Below, in pieces: positions 7,915-15,655 of a DNA stretch of 64,000 nt. Within the stretch, counting starts at the first letter, position 1; every line of letters starts with the position of its first letter. Under the pieces are notes generated by a model that searched no databases, had not been told where the DNA came from, and saw nothing but the letters and a program-made list of their open reading frames with translations. This DNA comes from Teichococcus aerophilus (GTDB lineage Bacteria; Pseudomonadota; Alphaproteobacteria; Acetobacterales; Acetobacteraceae), in NCBI RefSeq assembly GCF_014490485.1, contig NZ_JACTVA010000027.1:1-64000 (forward strand). The letters run 5' to 3'. The position numbers and the translations under genes were made by a program.

Positions 7915-9149
7915 GCCGGCGCGGCCAGCAGCAACCGGTTGAAGGGTTCCAGCGCCCCGCGCAGCGCGGCGAAGTCGCGCAGGAATACGTCCTGGGCAAT
8001 GCCATTGGCGGCCAGGGCGGCCCCGATGGCGCCGATGCTGCGCTGGCCGTCGACCCGGCTGAGGATGGCCGCCGCCAGGCGCGGCAGCGGCACGCCGACG
8101 CGCAGGTCGTCGAACGCCACCCGCAGCACGCCGTCGGCGGGGATGCCCCGCGCCAGGGTCGGCCCATCCAGCTCCCGCAACACGGGGATGGAAGCAGGGT
8201 CGTCCCAGGCCGGCTCCACCGCCTCGCCCAATGTGCAGTAGGCGATGTGGATGCCCATGTTGCCGGTGATGGCCTCGGCCAGCGCAGCGCGCTCCACCGG
8301 CGTCATGGCGGCGGTGCGGGCGCGCAGGCGCGGGTCGGGCAGATAGCGGTCCGGGTCGTAGCGCCCGGGCTCGACGAAGCAGCGCAGGTGCAGCCCGGCG
8401 CCCTCGATCAGCGCGGCCAGGGCCGGCACGGTGAAGGCGACGTCGCGGGGGTTCAGCAGCAGGTCGTACAGCCCGGCATCGCCGCCCTTGATGTGGTCGT
8501 CAATCCAGGGGTTGCGGCGCAGCCAGGCGGTCTCCGGCGTGTGCTTCCAAAGGCGCTTGGCCACTTCCACGCGCTCCGCCGGGGCCTCGGATGCCGGGGC
8601 CAGCAGGCGCAGCGCATCCTGCAACATGTACACGCCGGTGCGCCCGTGCGGCGCATAGACCATCAGGCCGATGCCACCACCCGGCGCCAGCGCGCCCGCC
8701 AGCGCCGCCAGCCCGGCCGCCGGGTCCGGCAGATGGTGCAGCACACCGCAGCAATCGATGTAATCGAAATGCCCCAGCCCCAGCTCCGGCAGGTCCAGCA
8801 GCGAGCCGTTGACGAAGCGGATATTGGTCAGGCCCCGGACCTTCGCCCGTTCCTCCGCCACCTTGCGCGCGGCGGTCGAGCGATCCAGCCACACCACCTC
8901 GCCTGGGCGGCCGGCCTGGGCCAGCTGCTGCGCCAGCATCATCGTGCCGTCGCCACTGCCACCGCCGGCCATCAGCGCCCGGATCGGCCGGCTGGCCGGG
9001 CGGCGCGCGCCGAAGATCCAGTGGTCGATCTCCAGCAAATGGCTGGGGCTGCCGACGATCAGCCGCTTCGCCTCCTCCCGCGGGTCGCGGGCCGGGTAAG
9101 GATAGGCTTCGTACTGGGCGGCAAGGCGGTTGTCGGTGGCATCCTGCAT
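7911..9149 (-). CDS. Class I SAM-dependent methyltransferase with C-terminal extension
   Basis: 412 residues. A Rossmann methyltransferase domain fills the first half: glycine-rich motif I (ALMAGGGSGDGT, about residues 58-69), an acidic residue after strand 2 (VVWLDRS), and motif IV/post-I text DYIDCCGVLHHLPDP. The remaining 200 residues have no clear match from reading alone; they resemble the regulatory or winged-helix-like tails of some bacterial methyltransferases. The N-terminus has YEAYPYPARDPREE, typical of this subgroup. It is the first gene of a two-gene unit with the YdcF-like gene. The substrate cannot be inferred. Confidence 0.8.
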   Translation of the reverse strand: MQDATDNRLAAQYEAYPYPARDPREEAKRLIVGSPSHLLEIDHWIFGARRPASRPIRALMAGGGSGDGTMMLAQQLAQAGRPGEVVWLDRSTAARKVAEERAKVRGLTNIRFVNGSLLDLPELGLGHFDYIDCCGVLHHLPDPAAGLAALAGALAPGGGIGLMVYAPHGRTGVYMLQDALRLLAPASEAPAERVEVAKRLWKHTPETAWLRRNPWIDDHIKGGDAGLYDLLLNPRDVAFTVPALAALIEGAGLHLRCFVEPGRYDPDRYLPDPRLRARTAAMTPVERAALAEAITGNMGIHIAYCTLGEAVEPAWDDPASIPVLRELDGPTLARGIPADGVLRVAFDDLRVGVPLPRLAAAILSRVDGQRSIGAIGAALAANGIAQDVFLRDFAALRGALEPFNRLLLAAPA

Positions 9150-9366
9150 GGCGTCGCTGGATAAAGCAGAATCCGGCGGCTGCCCACCTCTTCGCGGTCA
9201 GGCCCTGCTCTCGCCCACCGCCTCGCTTCCTTCCCCTGCGCAGCGACGGCCTTTCAACGGCGCCCTCCCCGCCTGTCAGCCGGCACGGCGGTTCCCCATA
9301 TCCCGGGCCACGACCGCCGCCAGGCCACCGGTTCAGGGCGCCCATTTTGCAAGGAGCAAAGACGCC

Positions 9367-9456
9367 ATGCCTTCCATTTCCCTTCTCTCCCGCATCGTGC
9401 TGGTGCTGCTGGTCATCAGCGCCATCATCCGCATCGCGATGTATACCAGCGGCTGA
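9367..9456 (+). CDS. Predicted 29-residue single-pass membrane protein
   Basis: A short frame, MPSISLLSRI followed by VLVLLVISAIIRIAMYTSG, that is one hydrophobic helix flanked by polar ends. An AAGGAG Shine-Dalgarno sequence at 9351-9356 stands 10 bases before the ATG. It lies alone between the methyltransferase (divergent) and the next small secreted protein. I do not recognise the family. The strong ribosome-binding site and membrane-like composition are the only support. Confidence 0.5.
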   Translation: MPSISLLSRIVLVLLVISAIIRIAMYTSG

Positions 9457-9590
9457 TCTGCCCGCGGGGGGATCGGCGCTGCGAATGGCGGGTATCGGTA
9501 GAGGCAATTGGAACAGCAGGCGGCGCGGGCCTATCTCACTCCTCGAAGAGCGGCACAGATGCCGCACCAAGGCTCAAGAGGATTGATACT

Positions 9591-9857
9591 ATGTTTCGCA
9601 CCACTGTTCTTTCTGCTCTTCTGATCTCTGGCCTGTCCGGCGCCGCGATGGCCGCGAATGGCGACGCCAATATTGAGGCTTTCGTTGCCCAGCAGCCGCA
9701 TAGCGAGGCAGTGAGCCAGGGCATGCCGCACTTCGCCGGCAACCAGGATGGCCAGCCGGTCATCCGCTACTCCGGCCAGGCGCAGGGCAACCTTTCGGCC
9801 GGCTACCCGGTGATCGTCGGCAACCAGGACGGCCAACCGGTAATCGTGTACCGCTAG
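9591..9857 (+). CDS. Small secreted protein with repeated GNQDGQPVI motif
   Basis: 88 residues. A signal peptide (MFRTTVLSALLISGLSGAAMA) is followed by about 67 mature residues. GNQDGQPVI occurs twice, at about 50-58 and 77-85, each followed by a short aromatic ending (RY or VY). The mature part is polar and glycine-rich, suggesting a periplasmic or secreted protein; no family is recognised. An AAGAGGAT-like ribosome-binding site precedes the ATG. The TAG stop (9855-9857) is formed by the first bases of an Rpt-B repeat, so the original C-terminus may have been different. Confidence 0.65.
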   Translation: MFRTTVLSALLISGLSGAAMAANGDANIEAFVAQQPHSEAVSQGMPHFAGNQDGQPVIRYSGQAQGNLSAGYPVIVGNQDGQPVIVYR

Positions 9858-9944
9858 AGCGTGATGGCTTGAGGCGGAAGCGCCGAAAGCCTGAAGGACG
9901 CGATCAAAGGCATAGAGCATCGAGTGTGAACGCATGATGTTCCA
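9855..9944 (-). repeat. Rpt-B copy overlapping the stop codon of the secreted protein
   Basis: It runs in the reverse direction to the copy at 2650. It begins TA-GAGCGTGATGGCTTGAGG and continues with AAAGCCTGAAGGACGCGATC, then AGAGCATCGAGTGTGAACGC. Positions 9855-9857 are both the TA target plus G of the element and the TAG stop of the gene. The far end is degenerate (ATGATGTTCC where ATGCTCTA would be expected). Confidence 0.7.
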
Positions 9945-10000
9945 TGCCCGGATGGGCTGAACCAGGCACCCCGCTCAGGGGGCCTGCCGATACGGTGCGC

Positions 10001-10032
10001 AACGGGCGGGGGCCTCCCTCCGCCCGTTTCGC
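10001..10032 (+). terminator. Hairpin terminator upstream of cysS
   Basis: AACGGGCGG at 10001-10009 pairs with CCGCCCGTT at 10020-10028, followed by T and TCGCC. It lies after the small secreted protein and its Rpt-B copy and before cysS, so it would isolate the two genes. The T tract is short. Confidence 0.45.
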
Positions 10033-10151
10033 CGTGTCCGCGCCGCGGGTGGGCGTTACCGGCGGGGCGTTTCATGCCTGGGCGGCGGGGATGCGGCAGG
10101 GTAGAGTGCGCCCCCTTTGCCCAAGCCGCTTTATTCGACAGGCCCGACTGG

Positions 10152-11585
10152 ATGACCGAACTCGCCTTCCACAACAGCGCCACTCGCCGGCGGGAGATCT
10201 TTGTCCCGATCGATGCGCAGCATGTGCGCCTCTATGTGTGTGGGCCCACGGTCTACGACCTGGCGCATCTGGGCAATGCACGCCCCGTCGTGGTGTTCGA
10301 CGTGCTGACCCGCCTGCTGCGCCGGCGGTTCCCGCGCGTCACCTATGTCCGCAACATCACGGACGTGGACGACAAGATCAACGCCCGCTCCCGCGAGAGC
10401 GGCGAGCCGATCGGCGCCATCACCGCCCGCACCACGGCCGATTTCCACCGGGACATGGAAGCCCTGGGCTGCCTGCCGCCGGACGAGGAGCCGCGCGCGA
10501 CCGACAACATCGCGCCGATGGTCGAGATGATCGAGAAGCTCATCGCCAACGGCAACGCCTACGCCGCCGAGGGCCATGTGCTGTTCTCCGTCCCCAGTTA
10601 TGCCGATTACGGCAAGCTCTCCGGCCGCACGCCGGATGAGATGCTGGCCGGCGCCCGCGTGGATGTCGCCCCCTACAAGCGGGACCCGGGCGACTTCGTG
10701 CTGTGGAAGCCCAGCGACGACGGCATGCCGGGCTGGGACAGTCCCTGGGGCCGCGGCCGCCCGGGCTGGCACATTGAATGCTCCGCCATGTCCTGGCGCT
10801 ATCTGGGCGCGGAATTCGACATCCATGGCGGCGGGCACGACCTGATCTTCCCGCACCACGAGAACGAGCTGGCGCAATCCGCCTGCGCCTTCCCCGGCAG
10901 CCGCTTCGCCCGCTACTGGCTGCACAACGGCATGCTGCTGGTGGATGGGGAGAAGATGTCCAAATCCGTCGGCAATTTCCTCACCGTGCGGGACATCCTC
11001 GGCCGTGGCGCCTGGGCGGGCGAGGCCTTCCGCCTGCTGCTGCTCAAGACGCACTACCGCGCCGCCATCGACTACACGGTGGAGCGGCTGGACGAGGCGC
11101 ATACCGAGCTGGACGATTTCTACGCCGTCCTGGCCCGTGACCTGCCGGAACCGGATGCGGACGACGCCCTGGTGGCCGAGATGGCCGAATGGGCGCTGGA
11201 ACCGCTGCATGACGACCTGAACACCGCCCTCGCCATCGCCCGCCTGCGGGACCTACGGACGCTGGAGAACGTGGCCACCGTCGGCGGTTCCGACACCGCC
11301 GTCCTGCACCGCATCGGCAAGGCGTGGGAACCGGAATCGGGCCAGGCCGCCGCCGCGCTGCGCCAGGCCGCCGCCGTGCTGGGCCTGCTGGGCTCCGACC
11401 CCAGGACCTGGCGCCAGGGTGGCCAAAGCGACGAAGTGGCCGCCATCGAAGCCGCCATCGCCGCCCGCCTCGCCGCCCGCGCCGCCAAGAACTGGGCGGA
11501 AGCGGACCGCATCCGTGGCGAACTCTCGGCCCAGGGGATCGTGCTGGAGGATACGGCCGGAGCGACGTCCTGGCGGCGGGTCTGA
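10152..11585 (+). CDS. cysS: Cysteinyl-tRNA synthetase
   Basis: 477 residues; charges tRNA-Cys with cysteine in the cytoplasm. The class I signature appears as [17 protein letters not shown] near the N-terminus, containing the first zinc cysteine and the HLGN form of [26 protein letters not shown] carries further zinc and active-site residues, and KMSKS is at residues 268-272. The helical anticodon-binding domain follows. The start at 10152 gives [13 protein letters not shown]; an upstream in-frame ATG at 10074 would add 26 unlikely residues. A repeat of CTGAAGA units and a solo Rpt-A end follow the stop. Confidence 0.95.
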   Translation: MTELAFHNSATRRREIFVPIDAQHVRLYVCGPTVYDLAHLGNARPVVVFDVLTRLLRRRFPRVTYVRNITDVDDKINARSRESGEPIGAITARTTADFHRDMEALGCLPPDEEPRATDNIAPMVEMIEKLIANGNAYAAEGHVLFSVPSYADYGKLSGRTPDEMLAGARVDVAPYKRDPGDFVLWKPSDDGMPGWDSPWGRGRPGWHIECSAMSWRYLGAEFDIHGGGHDLIFPHHENELAQSACAFPGSRFARYWLHNGMLLVDGEKMSKSVGNFLTVRDILGRGAWAGEAFRLLLLKTHYRAAIDYTVERLDEAHTELDDFYAVLARDLPEPDADDALVAEMAEWALEPLHDDLNTALAIARLRDLRTLENVATVGGSDTAVLHRIGKAWEPESGQAAAALRQAAAVLGLLGSDPRTWRQGGQSDEVAAIEAAIAARLAARAAKNWAEADRIRGELSAQGIVLEDTAGATSWRRV

Positions 11586-11591
11586 CGGCAT

Positions 11592-11653
11592 CTGAAGACT
11601 GAAGACTGAAGACTGAAGACTGAAGACTGAAGACTGAAGACTGAAGACTGAAG
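11592..11653 (+). repeat. Seven-base tandem repeat, about nine copies of CTGAAGA
   Basis: The 7-base unit CTGAAGA repeats without interruption from 11592 to 11653 (62 bases, 8.9 copies). It begins six bases after the cysS stop and runs into the first bases of a solo Rpt-A end. It is a candidate variable-number locus, but lies outside any gene, so it could not switch a reading frame. Confidence 0.9.
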
Positions 11654-11705
11654 GCTGGGGGAATGAATTCCCCCAGGCCCCCTTCTTTTTTTCTGCGAGT
11701 CTTTC
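11651..11705 (+). repeat. Solo Rpt-A end downstream of cysS
   Basis: A plus-oriented hairpin (GGCTGGGGGAATGAATTCCC; stem GGGGGAAT/ATTCCCCC) followed by CCCTTCTTTTTTT. No inverted partner was found before the next gene. It is well placed as the cysS terminator. The rest of the gap up to 11955 shows no gene. Confidence 0.75.
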
Positions 11706-11955
11706 GGTCGTGGCTGTGGGTGCAGCGGTTTGTTGTGGGGGTTAGGGCGGGTTCGCGCGGAAGCGGCGTGCGCCTTCCACGAGGAACCACCTAGCGGCAC
11801 GGTTGCTGAGAATGGTTTTGGGGCAGGCCTGGTGAAAGCTCAGCTCACCTGCGTCCTGGCTAAAACCCTGCTCGGGCCATGCATCTTTTAGCAGGCTATG
11901 CGCTCGCGGCGTTCTGCGGCCGTGTCCTTGCACCGCATGAACGGCAGAGGCCGCG

Positions 11956-12423
11956 TCACATCTGGTGCGCATCCGGCCAGGTGACGAACAGGCCGACATC
12001 GCGCGGAAAACCCTCCGGCGTGAAGCTCATGATGCGAGCATCGAAGCCAAAACCGCCCAGCCGCAAATCGCTGTACCAGAAATCGTAGATGCGGCGGGCA
12101 TAGCCGGGTAGCTCGTTCTCCCAGCCTTCCAGCTGGTGGTTGATGTGGCGGCCGCCATCGGCGCAGTAGTCGCTGGGGAAGGTGGCCAGCATCGCCTCCC
12201 GCTCATGCTGCAGGAACTCGGTGCGGATGCGGCGCAGGAACAGCGCACGGTCATCCTCGGTCAGGGCGCGCTGCTCGTAATGCTTGCGCTCCATCTCGAA
12301 CTTCGCCGCCTTCTCGGCCTCCGCACGGCGGGCGGCGTCGCGCTCACGGCGTTCCTCGGCCTGCTCCTCGTTCAGCAGGTCCTGCAGGCTCAGGCTGGGG
12401 TTGGCGCCATCTTCCGCACTCAT
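11956..12423 (-). CDS. Hypothetical protein with N-terminal coiled coil
   Basis: 155 residues. The first 60 or so (EEQAEERRERDAARRAEAEK and following) are strongly charged and predicted to form a coiled coil; the rest is globular with many aromatic residues (WENELPGY, YDFWYSDLRLGGFGF). No signal peptide or membrane segment. The start is ATG at 12423 with AAGGAG about 7 bases upstream; earlier in-frame starts lie in repeat-like DNA. I do not recognise the family. It is transcribed away from the dehydrogenase gene region and has no obvious operon partner. Confidence 0.65.
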   Translation of the reverse strand: MSAEDGANPSLSLQDLLNEEQAEERRERDAARRAEAEKAAKFEMERKHYEQRALTEDDRALFLRRIRTEFLQHEREAMLATFPSDYCADGGRHINHQLEGWENELPGYARRIYDFWYSDLRLGGFGFDARIMSFTPEGFPRDVGLFVTWPDAHQM

Positions 12424-12480
12424 CGCAGCACTCCTTCTCATGCCGAGCGTGACGCATTCGCCCACTCCGCTCCAGGCTTT

Positions 12481-12662
12481 TGCGAGGGGCGCCGTCCCGC
12501 TCAAACTCTCCGCCAGAAGACTGGAGACCTTTGGAAGCCCGTTTTTGGAAACACTCCACCGAAACAGCAACGCCCCGAAGTCGCCCAGGCCGAAACCCCT
12601 GCATCGCGGTGCAGGGGATCGCATCCCCTGCCGGAGGAGTTCGAGGGGGCAGCGCCCCCTCG
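12481..12662. repeat. Rpt-C/D unit, copy 1
   Basis: One end (12481-12546) is a worn Rpt-C module with a GACTGGAGACCTTTGGAAGC remnant. The other (12611-12662) is an Rpt-D double hairpin: GCAGGGGATCGCATCCCCTG then GAGGGGGCAGCGCCCCCTC. The Rpt-D end sits just past the dehydrogenase stop and, read on the minus strand, is a plausible terminator. Confidence 0.65.
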
Positions 12663-12676
12663 ATCAACCGCGCCCC

Positions 12677-13633
12677 TCAGCCCGGCGGCGCAGTCGCGTC
12701 CAACCCAGCCTGGATGGCATCGCGCAGCAGCCCGGCGCTGTGCCGCAACGCCGCCGCCTCCGCCTCATCCAACGGCGGCGTCAGCGGGCGGGACGCTCCG
12801 CGCGCACCCAGCACATGCGGCAAGGACACACAGGTCTCCCGCACCCCCAGCAACTCCTCCATGAAGGTGGAGACGCTGAACACCACGTGCTCGTCATTGA
12901 CGATGGCGCGCGTCAGCCGCGCGATGCAGCCGCCGATGCCGAAATTGGAAACCCCCTTCCCTTCCTTGATCCGGTAGGCGGAGGTGCGGACTTCCTGCGC
13001 AATCGTGGCCTGCAACTCGGGCGGCAGGGGCTGGCCGATCTCCTCGGCGAAGCGGGTCAGCGGCATGCCGGCGATCTGTGCGCCGGACCAGTGCATCACT
13101 TCCGAATCGCCGTGCTCGCCCAGGACGTTGGCGTGCACCGACCCGGCCGAGACGCCCAGGTGGCGGGCCAGCCGGTCCCGGAACCGGGCGGAATCCAGCG
13201 CGCAGCCAGTACCGATGGCGCGGCCTGGCGGCACCGCGAAGCGGCGCACCGCCACGGCGGGCATCACGTCCACCGGGTTGGTGGCGAATAGCAGCGCCGT
13301 CTCCGGCGCCACCGCCAGCACGCTCTCCAGCACCTTGGAGACGACGTGGATATTCGCCGCCAGCAGGTCCAGCCGCGTCTGCCCCGGCTTCAGGCTGGTG
13401 CCGGCGGTGATGACGACGACATCCGCACCCGCCAGGTCGGCATAGTCGCCGGCGCAGATCTGCGCGGCGCCGCCGAACGCCGCGGCATGCGCGATGTCCG
13501 AGGCCTCGGACCGTGCGCGGGCGTGGTCCAGGTCCACCAGCACGATGTCGCTGACCCCCTGGGCCTGCGCCAGCAGGAAGCCCGCGGCGGCGCCGACCTG
13601 CCCGGCGCCGATGATCCCGACTTTGCCGCCCAT
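12677..13633 (-). CDS. NAD-dependent L-lactate/malate-type 2-hydroxyacid dehydrogenase
   Basis: 318 residues of the LDH/MDH superfamily, interconverting a 2-hydroxyacid and a 2-oxoacid with NAD(H). GAGQVG at 9-14 binds NAD and Asp34 favours NAD over NADP. The catalytic histidine is in GEHGDSE, and the substrate arginine is Arg87 in KPGQTRLDLL. The discriminating position just before KPG (Gln in lactate, Arg in malate dehydrogenases) is Leu81, so substrate is undecided; a bulkier or apolar 2-hydroxyacid is possible. It lies 1 bp after the stop of the transporter gene, suggesting a transport-and-use operon. Confidence 0.85.
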   Translation of the reverse strand: MGGKVGIIGAGQVGAAAGFLLAQAQGVSDIVLVDLDHARARSEASDIAHAAAFGGAAQICAGDYADLAGADVVVITAGTSLKPGQTRLDLLAANIHVVSKVLESVLAVAPETALLFATNPVDVMPAVAVRRFAVPPGRAIGTGCALDSARFRDRLARHLGVSAGSVHANVLGEHGDSEVMHWSGAQIAGMPLTRFAEEIGQPLPPELQATIAQEVRTSAYRIKEGKGVSNFGIGGCIARLTRAIVNDEHVVFSVSTFMEELLGVRETCVSLPHVLGARGASRPLTPPLDEAEAAALRHSAGLLRDAIQAGLDATAPPG

Positions 13634-13634
13634 C

Positions 13635-15188
13635 TCACAACACTCCCATCATCGGCCACACGGTGGCGGAGAACAGCAGCAGCAACAGCAGGCCGGCGAC
13701 GGTCATAAGGATGCCGACCTTGGCGAATTGCAGCGTGCTGAAGGCGCCGGTGCCGTAGCACAGCATGTTCTGCGGTGCGTTGGTCGGCAAAATGAAGCCG
13801 AAGGAGACGACGAAGCTCTGGATCATGACGATGCCGAAGGCGGTCTCCGCGCCGAAGGGCAGCGTCTGGCTGAAGGCGATCATGATCGGGATCAGCGTAC
13901 TGGCCAGCCCGGTGGCTGAGGCGAAGCCCAGATGCAGCACGATGCTGAACAGGGACAGCGCCCCCACCACGGCCACGACCGAAAGCCCCTCCAGCCCCAG
14001 CTGCCCCAGCGTGACGCCCGCCAGCCAGGACGCCGCCCCGGTGCGGGAGAGCAGGATGCCCAGCGCGATGCCGGCGGCGAACAGCACGATCGTGCCCCAC
14101 GGCACCTGCTTCTCCGCCTGCGCCCAGGTCATGACGCCGATCCGCGGCATCAGCAGCAGCGCGATGCCGAGCTGCGTGGTGGTGGTGGTATCCAGCGGGT
14201 GCAGCCAGCCCTCGGTGGACCACAGCACCAGCAGCAGCAGCGCCACCAGCATCAGCCGCTTCTCCGGCAGCGTGACGGGGCCGAGCGTCGCCACCTCCTC
14301 CGCCAGCCGCCGCTTGGCTTCCTCCGCCGGCGGCACATGCGGGCGCAGCACCATCAGGGAGACGAAGAACAACACCACGGTCATGGACAGCGTGAAGGGC
14401 AGCGCGGTGATGAACCATTCGCCCCAGGTCACGGTGCGCTCGAACGCGCCCTGCATGAAGTTCAGGCTTATCAGGTTCTGCGCCGCGCCGGTCTTCACCG
14501 CCATGTTGAAGATGGAGCAGGCCTGCGCCGTCACGATCATCAGCGTGGCGCCCAGGCTGCTCGTCACCGGCAGCCCCAGCGCGGTGACGACGCCGACCAT
14601 GATGGGAATCACCGCGCCGACACGCGCGGTGGCGGAAGGAATGAACAGCGCCAGCACGAAGCCGACGATCATCGCCCCCACCGTCAGCCGCGCCGGGGAG
14701 ATGCCGACCTTGCTCATCACCAGAAGCGCCACGCGGCGGTCCAGCCCCGTCAGCTTCAGCGCCACCGCCAGGAACAACGCCCCGGCCACCAGCAGCACGG
14801 CGGAGGACGAATAGCCCCCCAGCATCACCTGCAGCGCATCGGCCGAGCTCATCGGCCTGGCGCCCTCGGTCAGCGGCTTGCCCATCAGCCCCAGCACGGC
14901 CATGCCGGTCAGGATGATGGCGCTGGCGGCGGGCGAGACGCACTCGCTGATCCACAGGATGATGACCAGCGCCAGCAGCCCCAGCGCGACCTGGCCGGAG
15001 GCCGTCAGCCCCGCCGGCGTCGGCAGCATCAGCACGGCCACGTAGACGGCCAGCGCGATGCCCAACCAGGCCAGCTTGCGGTTGGATGTGGGTTCCCCCG
15101 GTGACATCAGTAGCATCGCCATCACTCCCGGATTGCGGCGGGGCATGCTGACTCGCTTCCAGGTTGCACGAAAGCCTTGGCTTGGCAT
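13635..15188 (-). CDS. SLC13/DASS-family anion:sodium symporter (dicarboxylate-type)
   Basis: About 517 residues with many hydrophobic helices across the whole length, an inner-membrane transporter of the divalent anion:Na+ symporter family. Family text includes SECVSPAASAIILTGMAVLG, FIPSATARVGAVIPIM (the SNT-like substrate loop) and a second such loop, FGFILPTNAPQNMLCYGTG. The start is uncertain: the frame opens at 15188, but codons at 15146 or later ATGs just before SNRKLAWLGIAL may be used. It is upstream of and coupled to the hydroxyacid dehydrogenase, so its substrate may be the same acid. Succinate, malate, lactate-like acids or sulfate are possible. Confidence 0.85.
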   Translation of the reverse strand: MPSQGFRATWKRVSMPRRNPGVMAMLLMSPGEPTSNRKLAWLGIALAVYVAVLMLPTPAGLTASGQVALGLLALVIILWISECVSPAASAIILTGMAVLGLMGKPLTEGARPMSSADALQVMLGGYSSSAVLLVAGALFLAVALKLTGLDRRVALLVMSKVGISPARLTVGAMIVGFVLALFIPSATARVGAVIPIMVGVVTALGLPVTSSLGATLMIVTAQACSIFNMAVKTGAAQNLISLNFMQGAFERTVTWGEWFITALPFTLSMTVVLFFVSLMVLRPHVPPAEEAKRRLAEEVATLGPVTLPEKRLMLVALLLLVLWSTEGWLHPLDTTTTTQLGIALLLMPRIGVMTWAQAEKQVPWGTIVLFAAGIALGILLSRTGAASWLAGVTLGQLGLEGLSVVAVVGALSLFSIVLHLGFASATGLASTLIPIMIAFSQTLPFGAETAFGIVMIQSFVVSFGFILPTNAPQNMLCYGTGAFSTLQFAKVGILMTVAGLLLLLLFSATVWPMMGVL

Positions 15189-15423
15189 GCCAGCCCGGCC
15201 GGCCGGAATTGATCCAGATCATGGCGAAACCGGCCTGGAAGCCCGATTCTGAAGGCGCCGGCGCCGTGAAGTGATGCCACCTCTGCCCCGTCCCAAGGCA
15301 TCGCGGCGCGGGAAACGCCGGAACACAGTTGCGAGACCGCAATCACGCCGGGGATCGTTGCCGGCCTGGCTCCAGGTTCCGTGGCCCTGCGTTGGCTGCG
15401 TCTTCTACGGAAATTCATTGGGT

Positions 15424-15632
15424 CTTGAGAGGAGCTCTGCCCCTCTCAAACTCTCCCCGCCAAAGGCCTGAGGCCTTTGGAAACCACGGTTATGTCCGGT
15501 TCGTGGATAAGAGCGACGGACTTTTGGGTGATCGTGCTGGTGGATCAGCCGGAGTTCGATCTCTTCCACCTCGCGGGTGCAGGGGATCGAATCCCCTGCC
15601 AGGGGAGCTTGAGGGGGCGGCGCCCCCTCAAC
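15424..15632. repeat. Rpt-C/D unit, copy 2 (intact)
   Basis: The Rpt-C end (15424-15485) has GAGAGGAGC/GCCCCTCTC and CCAAAGGCCTGAGGCCTTTGG-type stems (halves of 10). The Rpt-D end (15579-15632) has GCAGGGGATCGAATCCCCTG and GAGGGGGCGGCGCCCCCTC. About 90 bp of unrelated DNA lies between. The unit fills the gap between msrQ (3' end at 15656) and the transporter start. The remaining 15189-15423 stretch shows no gene. Confidence 0.75.
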
Positions 15633-15655
15633 CCTCGCCAACCGAGAGAGTCTCC

